From Streptomyces antioxidans (lineage in GTDB: Bacteria > Actinomycetota > Actinomycetes > Streptomycetales > Streptomycetaceae), in assembly GCF_000968685.2 (NCBI RefSeq), contig NZ_LAKD02000041.1, forward strand, positions 1 to 64,000: a DNA stretch of 64,000 nt. Direction: 5' to 3'. Within the stretch, counting starts at the first letter, position 1. Each line of letters opens with the position of its first letter. Positions 31,644 through 39,946 of this stretch are shown here, piece after piece. The translations under genes were made by a program, and so were the position numbers. The notes under the pieces were generated by a model. The model worked only from the letters and a program-made list of their open reading frames with translations, was not told the origin of the DNA and made no database searches.

Positions 31644-31672
31644 ACGGTTTTGAGTGGTCTTTCCAAAACCGT
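31644..31672. promoter_or_regulatory. Inverted repeat upstream of the minus-strand island operon
   Basis: ACGGTTTTG and CAAAACCGT are separated by 11 bases, about 60 bases before the 34-residue peptide gene on the minus strand. It is AT-rich relative to the chromosome and well placed for an operator. No regulator gene is encoded in the island. Confidence 0.45.
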
Positions 31673-31776
31673 TCCGCGGGACTCTGACAGAGCACTCACT
31701 CCGTTGTCCAGGGGTTAACCTAAAGCAGTCCCATTTGCCCTCCCGTCGCCGTTTGGGAGGATTTAGCCGTGATGTC

Positions 31777-31815
31777 GCGATGGGCCGGACGCGACATCCG
31801 CACCCGGCCCATCGC
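31777..31815 (-). terminator. pfkA terminator
   Basis: A perfect 12-bp stem (GCGATGGGCCGG) with a 15-base loop, 20 bases past the pfkA stop on the minus strand. A smaller CCTCCC/GGGAGG stem lies at 31739-31760. It separates pfkA from the island. Confidence 0.75.
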
Positions 31816-31835
31816 CGTACTGCACCCAGACGGCC

Positions 31836-32864
31836 TCAGCCGAAGAAGACCTCGGCCTCGGCGTAGAGCGAGGGATCGACCGTCTTGAGCCGTGCGGTCG
31901 CCTCGGCAAGCGGTACCCGGACGATGTCGGTGCCGCGCAGCGCGACCATCTTTCCGAAGTCCTCGTCCCGGACCGCGTCGATGGCGTGCAGCCCGAAGCG
32001 GGTGGCCAGCCAGCGGTCGAAGGCGCTGGGCGTGCCCCCGCGCTGGACATGGCCGAGGACGGTGGTGCGGGCCTCCTTGCCGGTGCGCTTCTCGATCTCC
32101 TTGGCCAGCCACTCGCCGACCCCGGAGAGCCGGACATGGCCGAAGGAGTCCAGCGTGTCGTCCTTGAGGACCGCGTCGCCGTCCCTGGGCATCGCCCCCT
32201 CGGCGATGACCACGATCGGGGCGTAGCGGATCTTGAAGCGGGATTCGACCCAGCCGCAGACCTGGTCCACGTCGAAGCGCTGTTCCGGCAGGAGGATGAC
32301 ATTGGCGCCGCCGGCCAGCCCCGAGTGCAGGGCGATCCATCCGGCGTGCCGGCCCATCACCTCGACGACGAGCACGCGCATATGCGATTCGGCGGTGGTG
32401 TGGAGCCGGTCGATGGCCTCGGTGGCGATGTTGACGGCGGTGTCGAAGCCGAAGGTGTAGTCGGTGGCTGACAGGTCGTTGTCGATGGTCTTGGGGACGC
32501 CGACACAGTGGAGGCCGTAGTCGCCGGAGAGCCGCGCGGCGACGCCGAGGGTGTCCTCGCCGCCGATCGCGATCAGCGCGTCGACCTCCTGTTTGACCAG
32601 GGTCTCCTTGACCCGGCGGATGCCGTCCTCGCTCTTGAGGGGGTTGGTGCGGGAGGAGCCGAGGATGGTGCCGCCGCGTGGCAGGATGCCGCGCACCGCG
32701 CGGATGTCGAGGGGAACGGTGTCGTTCTCGAGAGGGCCGCGCCAGCCGTCCCGGAAGCCGATGAAGTCATAGCCGTATTCCTGTACGCCCTTGCGCACGA
32801 CGGCGCGGATGACCGCGTTGAGTCCGGGGCAGTCACCGCCGCCGGTCAGCACTCCGACCCGCAT
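31836..32864 (-). CDS. pfkA: ATP-dependent 6-phosphofructokinase
   Basis: A 342-residue PfkA for the committed step of glycolysis. Landmarks are VGVLTGGGDCPGLNAVIR, ILGSSRTNP, ALIAIGGEDTLGVA, VGVPKTIDNDLSATDYTFGFDTA (substrate site) and VVEVMGRHAGWIAL. The GGEDT in place of GGDGS near the phosphoryl site is the pattern of actinobacterial, PPi-PFK-related ATP enzymes. I recall three pfkA copies in S. coelicolor, this being the one near glkA. ATG 32864 has GGGAAG upstream. Confidence 0.97.
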   Translation of the reverse strand: MRVGVLTGGGDCPGLNAVIRAVVRKGVQEYGYDFIGFRDGWRGPLENDTVPLDIRAVRGILPRGGTILGSSRTNPLKSEDGIRRVKETLVKQEVDALIAIGGEDTLGVAARLSGDYGLHCVGVPKTIDNDLSATDYTFGFDTAVNIATEAIDRLHTTAESHMRVLVVEVMGRHAGWIALHSGLAGGANVILLPEQRFDVDQVCGWVESRFKIRYAPIVVIAEGAMPRDGDAVLKDDTLDSFGHVRLSGVGEWLAKEIEKRTGKEARTTVLGHVQRGGTPSAFDRWLATRFGLHAIDAVRDEDFGKMVALRGTDIVRVPLAEATARLKTVDPSLYAEAEVFFG

Positions 32865-32936
32865 CGTTTCTTCCCTTCTCCCGTGGAATCCCGTGATTGG
32901 GCCCGGTACGGAGAGCCACGCTAACGGTGATCCAGG

Positions 32937-32972
32937 TCACACGGGATGGGGCGTCGGACGATTCCCGTGTGA
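32937..32972. promoter_or_regulatory. Inverted repeat between response regulator and pfkA
   Basis: TCACACGGGA and TCCCGTGTGA with a 16-base spacer, in the 182-base gap. It could terminate the kinase/regulator transcript or be an operator for pfkA. Confidence 0.5.
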
Positions 32973-33046
32973 ACGAAGGGAGTTGGTTTTGAACTTCACC
33001 CGTACGAGGGAGGTGACGCGATGTCACCGCCCCCGGCCGGACGGTG

Positions 33047-33727
33047 TCAGCCGTCGTCCAGGCCTCGCTCGATGGCGTAGCGGACCAGCTCCACGCGATT
33101 GTGCAGCTGGAGCTTGCCGAGGGTGTTCTGGACGTGGTTCTGCACCGTGCGGTGCGAGATGACCAGCCGTTCGGCGATCTGCTTGTACGAGAGCCCCTTG
33201 GCCACCAGCCGCAGCACCTCCGTCTCACGCTCGGTGAGCTGCGGGACGGCGGGCTGGTCGGCGGCGGCGGGGGCGGGCTCGCCCGCGAGCCGCCGGTACT
33301 CACCGAGCACCAGGCCCGCGAGGCCGGGGGTGAACACCGGGTCGCCGGCCGCCGTACGGCGCACCGCGTCCAGCAGTTCCACGGTGCTGGCCGACTTCAG
33401 CAGATAGCCGGTGGCCCCGGACTTGACCGCCTCCAGGACGTCCGCGTGCTCACCGCTCGCGGAGAGCACCAGCACCCGCAGCTCGGGGCGGTCGGCAAGG
33501 ACCTCCTTGCACACCTCGACCCCCGGCAGCCCGGGCAGGTTGAGGTCGAGCACCAGGACGTCGGGCCCGGTGGCCTTGGCCCGGCGGACCGCCTGTGGTC
33601 CGTCCCCGGCCGTGGCCACCACGTCCAGCCCGGCCTCTGACAGGTCCCGGGCCACCGCGTCGCGCCACATCGGATGGTCGTCGACCACCATCACCGTCAC
33701 CGGGCGGCCGTCGTGCTGAGCGGTCAT
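33047..33727 (-). CDS. LuxR/NarL-family response regulator
   Basis: A 226-residue regulator. The receiver domain (about 10-125) has the acidic pair VVDDHP, phospho-acceptor Asp in VLDLNLPG and the Lys in GYLLKSAS. The C-terminal LuxR helix-turn-helix reads LTERETEVLRLVAKGLSYKQIAERLVISHRTVQNHV. ATG 33727 overlaps the sensor kinase stop as ATGA. With the adjacent kinase it forms a complete two-component system of the MacRS type. Confidence 0.95.
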   Translation of the reverse strand: MTAQHDGRPVTVMVVDDHPMWRDAVARDLSEAGLDVVATAGDGPQAVRRAKATGPDVLVLDLNLPGLPGVEVCKEVLADRPELRVLVLSASGEHADVLEAVKSGATGYLLKSASTVELLDAVRRTAAGDPVFTPGLAGLVLGEYRRLAGEPAPAAADQPAVPQLTERETEVLRLVAKGLSYKQIAERLVISHRTVQNHVQNTLGKLQLHNRVELVRYAIERGLDDG

Positions 33728-34986
33728 CGCGCCGCTTCCCCCTTCCGTATCGCCTTCTTCGCCGACGCCTTCGGAACCGTCAACTCCACTTCGGTGCCCT
33801 GCCCCGGCGCCGAGATCCACTCGGCGGTGCCCCCGAGGTCGCGCAGCCGTCCCCGGATCGACAGGGCCACCCCCAGGCGGCCCTCCGCCTCCGCGTCCGC
33901 CAGCCGCCCCTCGGGGATGCCGGGGCCGTCGTCCCGTACGGTCACCATCACCGCGTCCGGCTCGTCCTCCAGCAGGATCCAGGCGTGGGCGTCCTCCCCG
34001 GCGTGGACCCGTACGTTGTCCAGGGCGGCGCCGACCGCGGCGGCCAACTCCGCGGCCACGCCCGCCGGGAGGAGCACCGGGGCGCCCGGCTCGGAGAAGG
34101 TGACCCGGGAGCCCGCGTGCGGGGCCAGCAGGGCCCGCAGATCGCAGGGGCCGCCGTCGGAGCGCTCCCCGGGCGCACAGGGCGGGACCGGTGGGCCGTC
34201 AGCGCCCGCCAGAGCGTCCGGGAGGGCGTCCGGGCCGACGGTGGTCTCCGTCCCGTCCCCCGTGCGCGGCCGGGACACCAGACCGGTGGAGACCAGGGTG
34301 CGCAGCGCGATCTCCTGCTCCCCCGCCATCCGGCCGAGTTCGGCCGCCTCGCCGCCGATCGCGGCACCGCGCCGCTGCACCATGGCGAGCACCTGGAGGA
34401 CGCTGTCGTGGATGTCGCGGGCCAGCCGCTCCCGCTCCCGGGTGGCCGCCTCGATGCGCAGCGCGCGGGCGAGGGTGCGCTCACTGGCGCGGGCCACCTC
34501 GATCACATAGCCGATGCCCACGCTCGCCACCCACACCAGCGCCAGCATGTGGATGGTGTCCTGGGCGAACGCGCCGCGCTCGATCACATTGGCGGCGCAG
34601 ACCACGGTGGCGGCCGAGGCGCCCCAGCGCCAGCCGCCCTTGATGGCGAAGCCGAGGACCGCGCCCATCGTCCATATGGAGGGCAGCGTGGGCGTGCCCT
34701 CGGCGATCCGGTCGTGGCTGTCCACGAGCGGGGTGAGCAGAATGCCGGTCACCGCGATGCCGAGGTCGCCGACGAGGAACCGCCGGGTGCAGTGCTCGGC
34801 CGAGGCGACCATCCGGAAGGTGAGCGCCGTCCACAGCGTCAGCACCGCCATATAGACGACGGCGCCGACCGGATGATCGTAGTCGTCGAAGGAGAGGACG
34901 CACAGGCCGAGCGCGTAGAGCAGGGTGAGCACCCGGTAGGCGGTCAGCGCCTGCCACAGCGGCTGCTCGACGGACATCCGCACCAC
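33724..34986 (-). CDS. MacS-like sensor histidine kinase
   Basis: About 420 residues. Five or six N-terminal transmembrane helices (about 10-165) lead into a HisKA_3 dimerisation domain with RERERLARDIHDSVLQVLAM (His phospho-acceptor), then a C-terminal ATPase (DNVRVHAGEDAHAWI, VRDDGPGIPEG, GRLGVALSIRGRLRDLGG). The start is uncertain: GTG 34986 (GGGGGC upstream), ATG 34977 or TTG 35040 all fit. Short sensing loops suggest an intramembrane or envelope signal. Confidence 0.9.
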   Translation of the reverse strand: MVRMSVEQPLWQALTAYRVLTLLYALGLCVLSFDDYDHPVGAVVYMAVLTLWTALTFRMVASAEHCTRRFLVGDLGIAVTGILLTPLVDSHDRIAEGTPTLPSIWTMGAVLGFAIKGGWRWGASAATVVCAANVIERGAFAQDTIHMLALVWVASVGIGYVIEVARASERTLARALRIEAATRERERLARDIHDSVLQVLAMVQRRGAAIGGEAAELGRMAGEQEIALRTLVSTGLVSRPRTGDGTETTVGPDALPDALAGADGPPVPPCAPGERSDGGPCDLRALLAPHAGSRVTFSEPGAPVLLPAGVAAELAAAVGAALDNVRVHAGEDAHAWILLEDEPDAVMVTVRDDGPGIPEGRLADAEAEGRLGVALSIRGRLRDLGGTAEWISAPGQGTEVELTVPKASAKKAIRKGEAAR

Positions 34987-35067
34987 GCGCTCGCCCCCGG
35001 TGCGCTCCCGTCCGGGCCGCTCCCTGGACCGCTCGGTCAACGTCCCCCACCCCCGGTGCCGGCGCGG

Positions 35068-35883
35068 CTAGGCGCCGGACTTGTGTTTGTCCTTACCCTT
35101 CGCGGCCTTCTCCTTCGCGGCCCTGTCCTTCTCGGCCTTCTCCCTTTCGGCCTTCTCCTTCTCCGCCTGCTTCTTCTCGGCCTGCTTACGGGCCGCCTCC
35201 GCGTCCGCGATCTGCCGCTTGGCGGCGGTGGCGTAGACGTCCACGTACTCCTGGCCGGAGAGCTTCATGATCTCGTACATGACCTCGTCGGTCACCGAGC
35301 GCAGGATGAAGCGGTCGCCGTCCATGCCGTGGTAGCGGCTGAAGTCCAGCGGCTTGCCGATCCGGATGCCGGGCCGCATCAGCTTCGGCATGACCTTGCC
35401 GGGGGGCTGGATCTTCTCGGTGTCGATCATCGCCACGGGGATCACCGGGGCGCCGGTCGCCAGCGCGACCCGTGCCAGACCACCCGGCTTGCCCCGGTAC
35501 AGCCGCCCGTCGGGCGAACGGGTGCCCTCGGGGTAGATGCCGAAGAGCTCACCGCGCCTGACCACCTCGATGCCCGCCTTGATGGCGGCCTCTCCGGCGC
35601 CGCGCGAACCCGAGCGGTCCACCGGCAGCTGCCCGACGCCCTTGAAGAAGGCCGCCGTGAGCCGCCCCTTGACCCCGGGGGTGGTGAAGTACTCCTGCTT
35701 GGCGATGAAGGTGACCTTGCGGTCGAGCACCGCTGGCAGGAAGAAGGAGTCGGAGAAGGAGAGGTGGTTGCTCGCGAGGATGGCCGGACCCTCGGCGGGA
35801 ATGTGCTCCAACCCCTCCACCCAGGGCCGGAAGGTGAGCTTCAAGGCGCCACCCACCGACAGCTTCATTGCGCTGTAGAACAA
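35068..35883 (-). CDS. 1-acylglycerol-3-phosphate acyltransferase (PlsC-like)
   Basis: A 271-residue membrane-associated acyltransferase. Motif I is NHLSFSD (HX4D); later blocks are KGVGQLPVDRSGSRG, LFGIYPEGTRSPDGRLYRGKPG and PVIPVAMIDTEKI. The last 55 residues are a highly charged Lys/Glu/Ala coiled-coil tail (AEKKQAEKEKAEREKAEKD) not found in the core family. TTG 35883 is taken as start because AGGAGG sits six bases upstream; the first ATG is 15 bases inside. It acts in phospholipid synthesis or remodelling. Confidence 0.93.
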   Translation of the reverse strand: MFYSAMKLSVGGALKLTFRPWVEGLEHIPAEGPAILASNHLSFSDSFFLPAVLDRKVTFIAKQEYFTTPGVKGRLTAAFFKGVGQLPVDRSGSRGAGEAAIKAGIEVVRRGELFGIYPEGTRSPDGRLYRGKPGGLARVALATGAPVIPVAMIDTEKIQPPGKVMPKLMRPGIRIGKPLDFSRYHGMDGDRFILRSVTDEVMYEIMKLSGQEYVDVYATAAKRQIADAEAARKQAEKKQAEKEKAEREKAEKDRAAKEKAAKGKDKHKSGA

Positions 35884-35990
35884 CCGGGACCTCCTGTATC
35901 CGACGAGGAGACCTTAACCTGCCTACCCCGTATGCGGCGCGCCGCGTACGCTGAGGACGTCGAGCCCACTTCCCCAGCGAACGGAGATCC

Positions 35991-36812
35991 GTGGTGCCGC
36001 TCCTGCCCGGAGCCGAGCCGTTCCGCCACGACGGCGGAGAGATCGGCGTCCTCGTCTGTCACGGATTCACCGGCTCCCCGCAGTCCGTGCGGCCGTGGGC
36101 CGACCATCTCGCGGCCCGTGGTCTGACCGTCTCACTGCCGCTGCTTCCCGGCCATGGCACCCGCTGGCAGGATCTCGCCGTCACCGGCTGGCAGGACTGG
36201 TACGCGGAGGTGGACCGCGAGCTGGCCAGGCTCTCCCGGGCCTGCGTGCGGGTCTTCGTCTGCGGTCTGTCCATGGGCGGGGCGCTCGCGCTGCGGCTGG
36301 CCGCCCAGCACGGCGCGGCGATCAGCGGGGTGGCCGTCGTGAATCCGGCCAACCGCATCCACGATCCGCTGGCCGTGGCCCTTCCGGTGCTGCGTCATCT
36401 GGTGCCGTCGGTGAAGGGCATCGTGAGCGACATCGCCAAGCCGGGGGCGCGGGAGTCGGGTTACGAGCGGATGCCGCTGCACGCCGTGCACTCGATGCGC
36501 CGCTTCTACCGGGTGGTGGACGCCGAACTGCCGCAGGTGACCCAGCCGCTGCTGGTGATGCACAGCCCCCGGGACCATGTGGTGCCGCCGGCCGACTCCG
36601 AGCGCGTCCTGAGCCAGGTGTCCTCGCGGGACGTCACCGAGCGGCTGCTGGAGCGCAGCTACCACGTGGCGACGCTGGACCACGACGCCGAGTTCATCTT
36701 CGAGGAGACGGACACGTTCATCACCCGGCTGACGGCGGGTATGGGTGAGGACACCGCCCGGACCGGCCCCGGGAAGGGCAGCGGAAAGGAGGGGGCGGCG
36801 GCCAGTGGCTGA
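35991..36812 (+). CDS. Alpha/beta hydrolase, carboxylesterase/monoacylglycerol lipase type
   Basis: A 273-residue Est30-like hydrolase. It shows VLVCHGFTGSPQSVRPW (oxyanion region), the nucleophile elbow VCGLSMGGALALRLA, the acid in HSPRDHVVPP and the His in RSYHVATLDHDAEF. The C-terminal 25 residues are Gly/Lys-rich. GTG 35991 has GGAG upstream. It overlaps the next gene by 8 bases and is divergent from the acyltransferase, suggesting a lipid-related function. Confidence 0.93.
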   Translation: MVPLLPGAEPFRHDGGEIGVLVCHGFTGSPQSVRPWADHLAARGLTVSLPLLPGHGTRWQDLAVTGWQDWYAEVDRELARLSRACVRVFVCGLSMGGALALRLAAQHGAAISGVAVVNPANRIHDPLAVALPVLRHLVPSVKGIVSDIAKPGARESGYERMPLHAVHSMRRFYRVVDAELPQVTQPLLVMHSPRDHVVPPADSERVLSQVSSRDVTERLLERSYHVATLDHDAEFIFEETDTFITRLTAGMGEDTARTGPGKGSGKEGAAASG

Positions 36813-37425
36813 GCGTGACTCGAATGAGAACGAGGCGGATGCGCGGCGGGACGACGACGCCGCCTTCGCCGCGATCGTCGCCGCGTACGGGGAGGAGCCG
36901 TCGGACCCGCCGGGCGCCGAGCGATGGCCGGCCGCCGAGAACCTCGACGGGGAGCGGGATGGCCGGTCCCCGGAGACGGATGACGACACCGACACCCACG
37001 CCGAGACCGAGACCGAGGCCGATGGGTCCGGTGACGGGGAGGCGGCCACGGGCGGGCTGACCAAGCCCGACAAGGCCGAGCGGCCGGGCGGCTTCATCGT
37101 CTACGCCCCGGGGGTCGGCCCCCGGGACTGGGAGCCCGACGAGCCGTCCGACGACGACTTCGACGAGACCGACGAGGGCCATTTCGTCCCGCCCGAGCCA
37201 CCGCCGCTGCCCGAGTCCGACACCACGTCCCGGTTCGCCTGGCTCGGTGTGCTGGGCGGGCCGCTGCTGCTGCTCGGAGTGGTGCTGTTCCAGGTGGAGA
37301 TGGTCTGGTGGATCGCCACGCTGGGCGTCGGCGGCTTCCTCGGCGGCTTCGTCACCTTGGTACTGCGGATGAAGGACGACGACGAGGACGAGGACGACGA
37401 CCCGGGGCGCGGCGCCGTCGTCTGA
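36805..37425 (+). CDS. Acidic protein with two C-terminal membrane helices
   Basis: A 206-residue protein of unknown function. Residues 1-145 are Asp/Glu-rich and disordered, with a conserved-looking FIVYAPGVGPRDWEP patch. Two transmembrane helices follow (about 148-170 and 172-195). It ends in an Asp/Glu run. GTG 36805 overlaps the esterase gene and has AGGAGGGGG upstream, so the pair is co-translated. The acidic tail could recruit basic partners at the membrane. Confidence 0.82.
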   Translation: MAERDSNENEADARRDDDAAFAAIVAAYGEEPSDPPGAERWPAAENLDGERDGRSPETDDDTDTHAETETEADGSGDGEAATGGLTKPDKAERPGGFIVYAPGVGPRDWEPDEPSDDDFDETDEGHFVPPEPPPLPESDTTSRFAWLGVLGGPLLLLGVVLFQVEMVWWIATLGVGGFLGGFVTLVLRMKDDDEDEDDDPGRGAVV

Positions 37426-37475
37426 GCCCGGCACTCCGGAGCCGGGCCCGCCCCGGCTCCGCCCCCTCCGTCCGC

Positions 37476-38273
37476 TCAGACCGCAAAGACCCTGGGCAGC
37501 CTGAGCGCGGCCAGCACCGGGAGGTGGTCCGTGGCCGCGCGGAGGTCCGCGTCGGTGATGCCCGGCAGCCCGGCCGGGACCCCACAGCCGATGATCTCGA
37601 TGCCCTCCGAGGCGAAGACCCCGTCGATGCGCCGACGCGGGTTCTCGGGGGAGAAGGTGGCCTCGTTGCCCCAGGGCTCGGTGGTCCAGCCGTCCCGCAG
37701 CTTCCGCGCGATCCGGCGGAAGGCGCGGCCGTCCGGCCGGTCGTTGATGTCACCGGCGGCGATGGCGTACGGGACGTCCAGCGCGGTCAGGTGGTCGAGC
37801 AGCATCCCGGCCTGTTCGTAGCGCTCGGCCTCGGCGAGGCTCAGATGGCAGCTGACCACGCCGAGCCGGACGCCGTTGCCACTGCCCGGACCGCCGGTGT
37901 CGCGGTGGCCGCCGCCGAAGCGCAGCACGGCGGTGGCGAAGCCGCGCTGGTGCAGCCCGGGGACGCGGGGCAGCAGGGTGTCCTCGGCGCGCTCCACATG
38001 GGCGCGCAGCGAGGTGAGGATCATCGGGCCCGCGGCGGTGGCCCCGCCCGTGGTGTAGACGAGTCCGGTCTCCCGGGCCAGCCAGGCGGCGGCCTTGCGC
38101 CAGCGGAAGAAGCGCGGCGCCTCCTGGACGCAGACGACATCGGGGGCGCAGGCCCGGATCACCCGGGCCAGCGCCTCGCGGTCGTCCCGCATCGAGCGGA
38201 TGTTGTAGCTGAGCACCCGCACCACCGCGCCGTCCGGGCCGGTGGTGGATCCGGGCAGGTCCGCGAGCGGCAC
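37476..38273 (-). CDS. Endonuclease/exonuclease/phosphatase family protein
   Basis: A 265-residue EEP-fold protein. Catalytic segments are VLSYNIRSM, VVCVQEAPRFF (metal Glu), VSCHLSL, IAAGDINDRPDGRAF and the closing ATDHLPVLA (Asp-His). It is a divalent-metal phosphodiesterase or phosphatase with unknown substrate. GTG 38273 is the most upstream start with a purine-rich region before it. It lies 16 bases after glkA on the same strand. Confidence 0.88.
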   Translation of the reverse strand: MPLADLPGSTTGPDGAVVRVLSYNIRSMRDDREALARVIRACAPDVVCVQEAPRFFRWRKAAAWLARETGLVYTTGGATAAGPMILTSLRAHVERAEDTLLPRVPGLHQRGFATAVLRFGGGHRDTGGPGSGNGVRLGVVSCHLSLAEAERYEQAGMLLDHLTALDVPYAIAAGDINDRPDGRAFRRIARKLRDGWTTEPWGNEATFSPENPRRRIDGVFASEGIEIIGCGVPAGLPGITDADLRAATDHLPVLAALRLPRVFAV

Positions 38274-38289
38274 TCTCCCCCCTCGCGGC

Positions 38290-39231
38290 TCAGCCCTGGC
38301 GGGCCAGGTCGGCGGCGCCGACGAGCCCGGCCTTGCCGCCGAGCTGGGCGGCGAGCACCTGGGCGTGCGGACGCCACTGATTGCCCACCAGCCAGCGCCG
38401 GAAGGACTTGCGGATCGGCTCCAGGACGAGATCGCCCTCGTCGGAGACCCCGCCGCCGACGATGAACGCCGAGGGGTCGAAGAGCGAGGCGAGGTCGGCG
38501 AGCCCGGCCCCGGCCCAGCGGGCCAGCTCACGGAAGGAGTCGATGGCGACGGGGTCGCCCTGGCGGGCGGCGTCGCTGATGTGCTTGCCCTCGATGCCCT
38601 CGGCGGTGCCGTCGCCGAGGCCGAGCAGGACCGTGGCGTTCTCCGGGGTGGCGGCGGCGCGCTGCTGGGCGTAGCGGACCAGGGCGCGGCCGGAGGCGTA
38701 CTGCTCCCAGCAGCCCTGGCTGCCGCAGCCGCACAGCAGTCCGTCCGGGACCACCCTTATGTGGCCGAACTCGGCCGCGACGCCGAACCGGCCGCGGTGC
38801 AGCTTGCCGCCGATGATGATGCCGCCGCCGAGGCCGGTGCCGAGCGTGATGCAGACGACATCGTCATGGCCGACTCCGGCGCCGAAGCGGTACTCGCCCC
38901 AGGCCGCCGCGTTGGCGTCGTTCTCCACCACGACGGGCAGGCCGACGCGCTGCTCGACCTTGTCCTTAAGCGCCTCGTGCCGCCAGTTGATGTTGGGCGC
39001 GAAGAGCACGGTGGCGCGCTTGTCGTCCACATAACCGGCCGCGCCGATGCCGACGGCCTCGATGTCATGACCCTCGCTGACGATGCGCACCGCGTCCGCG
39101 ATGGCGTCGACGACTCCCTCGGGAGTCTGCGGGGTCGAAACCTGGCTCGTCTCGAGAATCGAGCCCTCTTCGTCGACCACGCCGGCCGCGATCTTCGTGC
39201 CGCCGATGTCGACGCCGATGGTGAGTCCCAT
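38290..39231 (-). CDS. glkA: ROK-family glucokinase
   Basis: A 313-residue glucokinase. The ATP site is GVDIGGTKIAAGVVDE; sugar contacts are in VVENDANAAAWGEYRFGAG and the GTGLGGGIIIGG loop; the ROK zinc site is GHIRVVPDGLLCGCGSQGCWEQYASG. In S. coelicolor GlkA has a second role as the central agent of carbon catabolite repression. There is no N-terminal DNA-binding domain, so it is a kinase and not a ROK repressor. pfkA is 5.4 kb away. Confidence 0.98.
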   Translation of the reverse strand: MGLTIGVDIGGTKIAAGVVDEEGSILETSQVSTPQTPEGVVDAIADAVRIVSEGHDIEAVGIGAAGYVDDKRATVLFAPNINWRHEALKDKVEQRVGLPVVVENDANAAAWGEYRFGAGVGHDDVVCITLGTGLGGGIIIGGKLHRGRFGVAAEFGHIRVVPDGLLCGCGSQGCWEQYASGRALVRYAQQRAAATPENATVLLGLGDGTAEGIEGKHISDAARQGDPVAIDSFRELARWAGAGLADLASLFDPSAFIVGGGVSDEGDLVLEPIRKSFRRWLVGNQWRPHAQVLAAQLGGKAGLVGAADLARQG

Positions 39232-39288
39232 GAGTCCCTCAGTTATTTGGTCGAACCCCGCCGACGCTAACGGTACCGGAGGTGGCGC

Positions 39289-39756
39289 TCAGTCGAGGTC
39301 GATGTGTTCACTACTCGAACTCTCGGATTCTCCGCCGCCGCCCTTGGAGTCGCCCTCGGCGCCCTGGGTCCAGCGTCGCTCCTGGCCGGTCACGGCGGCA
39401 CGGTAGGCGGCGAGCAGCTCGGATCCGGCGCTGGCGAGGTGTTCGAAAACCTCTGGGTTGCGCTCTATGACCGGTTCTACGTTGGCTTTCGCCTGTGCAA
39501 TCAATTGTTGTACGGCCCCTTGAACCGCCGCTCCGGCGATCGGCGCCTGGGCGACCTTCTCGGCGAGCGCGTCGGCCAGCTTGAGGAACTCCTCGGCCAC
39601 GCTCCCGGGCTCCTCGGTGGTCTGCCGGGCCCGCTGCCTGGCCCGCTCGGCGGCCAGGTCCTCCTCACAGGCCCGCTCCCAGGCGTCGGGGTCGATCTCG
39701 GTGACCGGCACATCGGTGACCGGGGGCTCCGGGGGGCGCTCGGTGGCATCGCTCAT
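39289..39756 (-). CDS. DUF5304-like small Ala/Glu-rich protein
   Basis: A 155-residue protein. Residues 30-115 are predicted helical (WERACEEDLAAERARQRAR, EFLKLADALAEKVAQAPIAGAAVQGAVQQLI). The tail is Gly/Ser/Glu-rich. ATG 39756 has AGGAG upstream. It sits 57 bases upstream of glkA on the same strand. Streptomyces homologues are labelled DUF5304; function is unknown. Confidence 0.8.
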   Translation of the reverse strand: MSDATERPPEPPVTDVPVTEIDPDAWERACEEDLAAERARQRARQTTEEPGSVAEEFLKLADALAEKVAQAPIAGAAVQGAVQQLIAQAKANVEPVIERNPEVFEHLASAGSELLAAYRAAVTGQERRWTQGAEGDSKGGGGESESSSSEHIDLD

Positions 39757-39946
39757 GGCGAACTCCTGCGGCGGGGATGCTGGCTGCCCGGTGACGTTCA
39801 TCCGGGCTTGTGACCGACGTTACCCGAAGGAGGGGGGCGGGGTCAGAGCCGGAGACCGGCCGTCCTGGACGCGGGCGTCGGGGCCGGGTACCGATCTTCG
39901 TGGACGCGGGCGTCGCGGCCGGATACCGATCGTCGCGCGCACGGCG

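Noticed and set aside
23924..31836. Integrative element boundaries (att sites, integrase, tRNA target) around the island
   Set aside because: No integrase, transposase, tRNA or matching direct repeats at the edges were found by eye.
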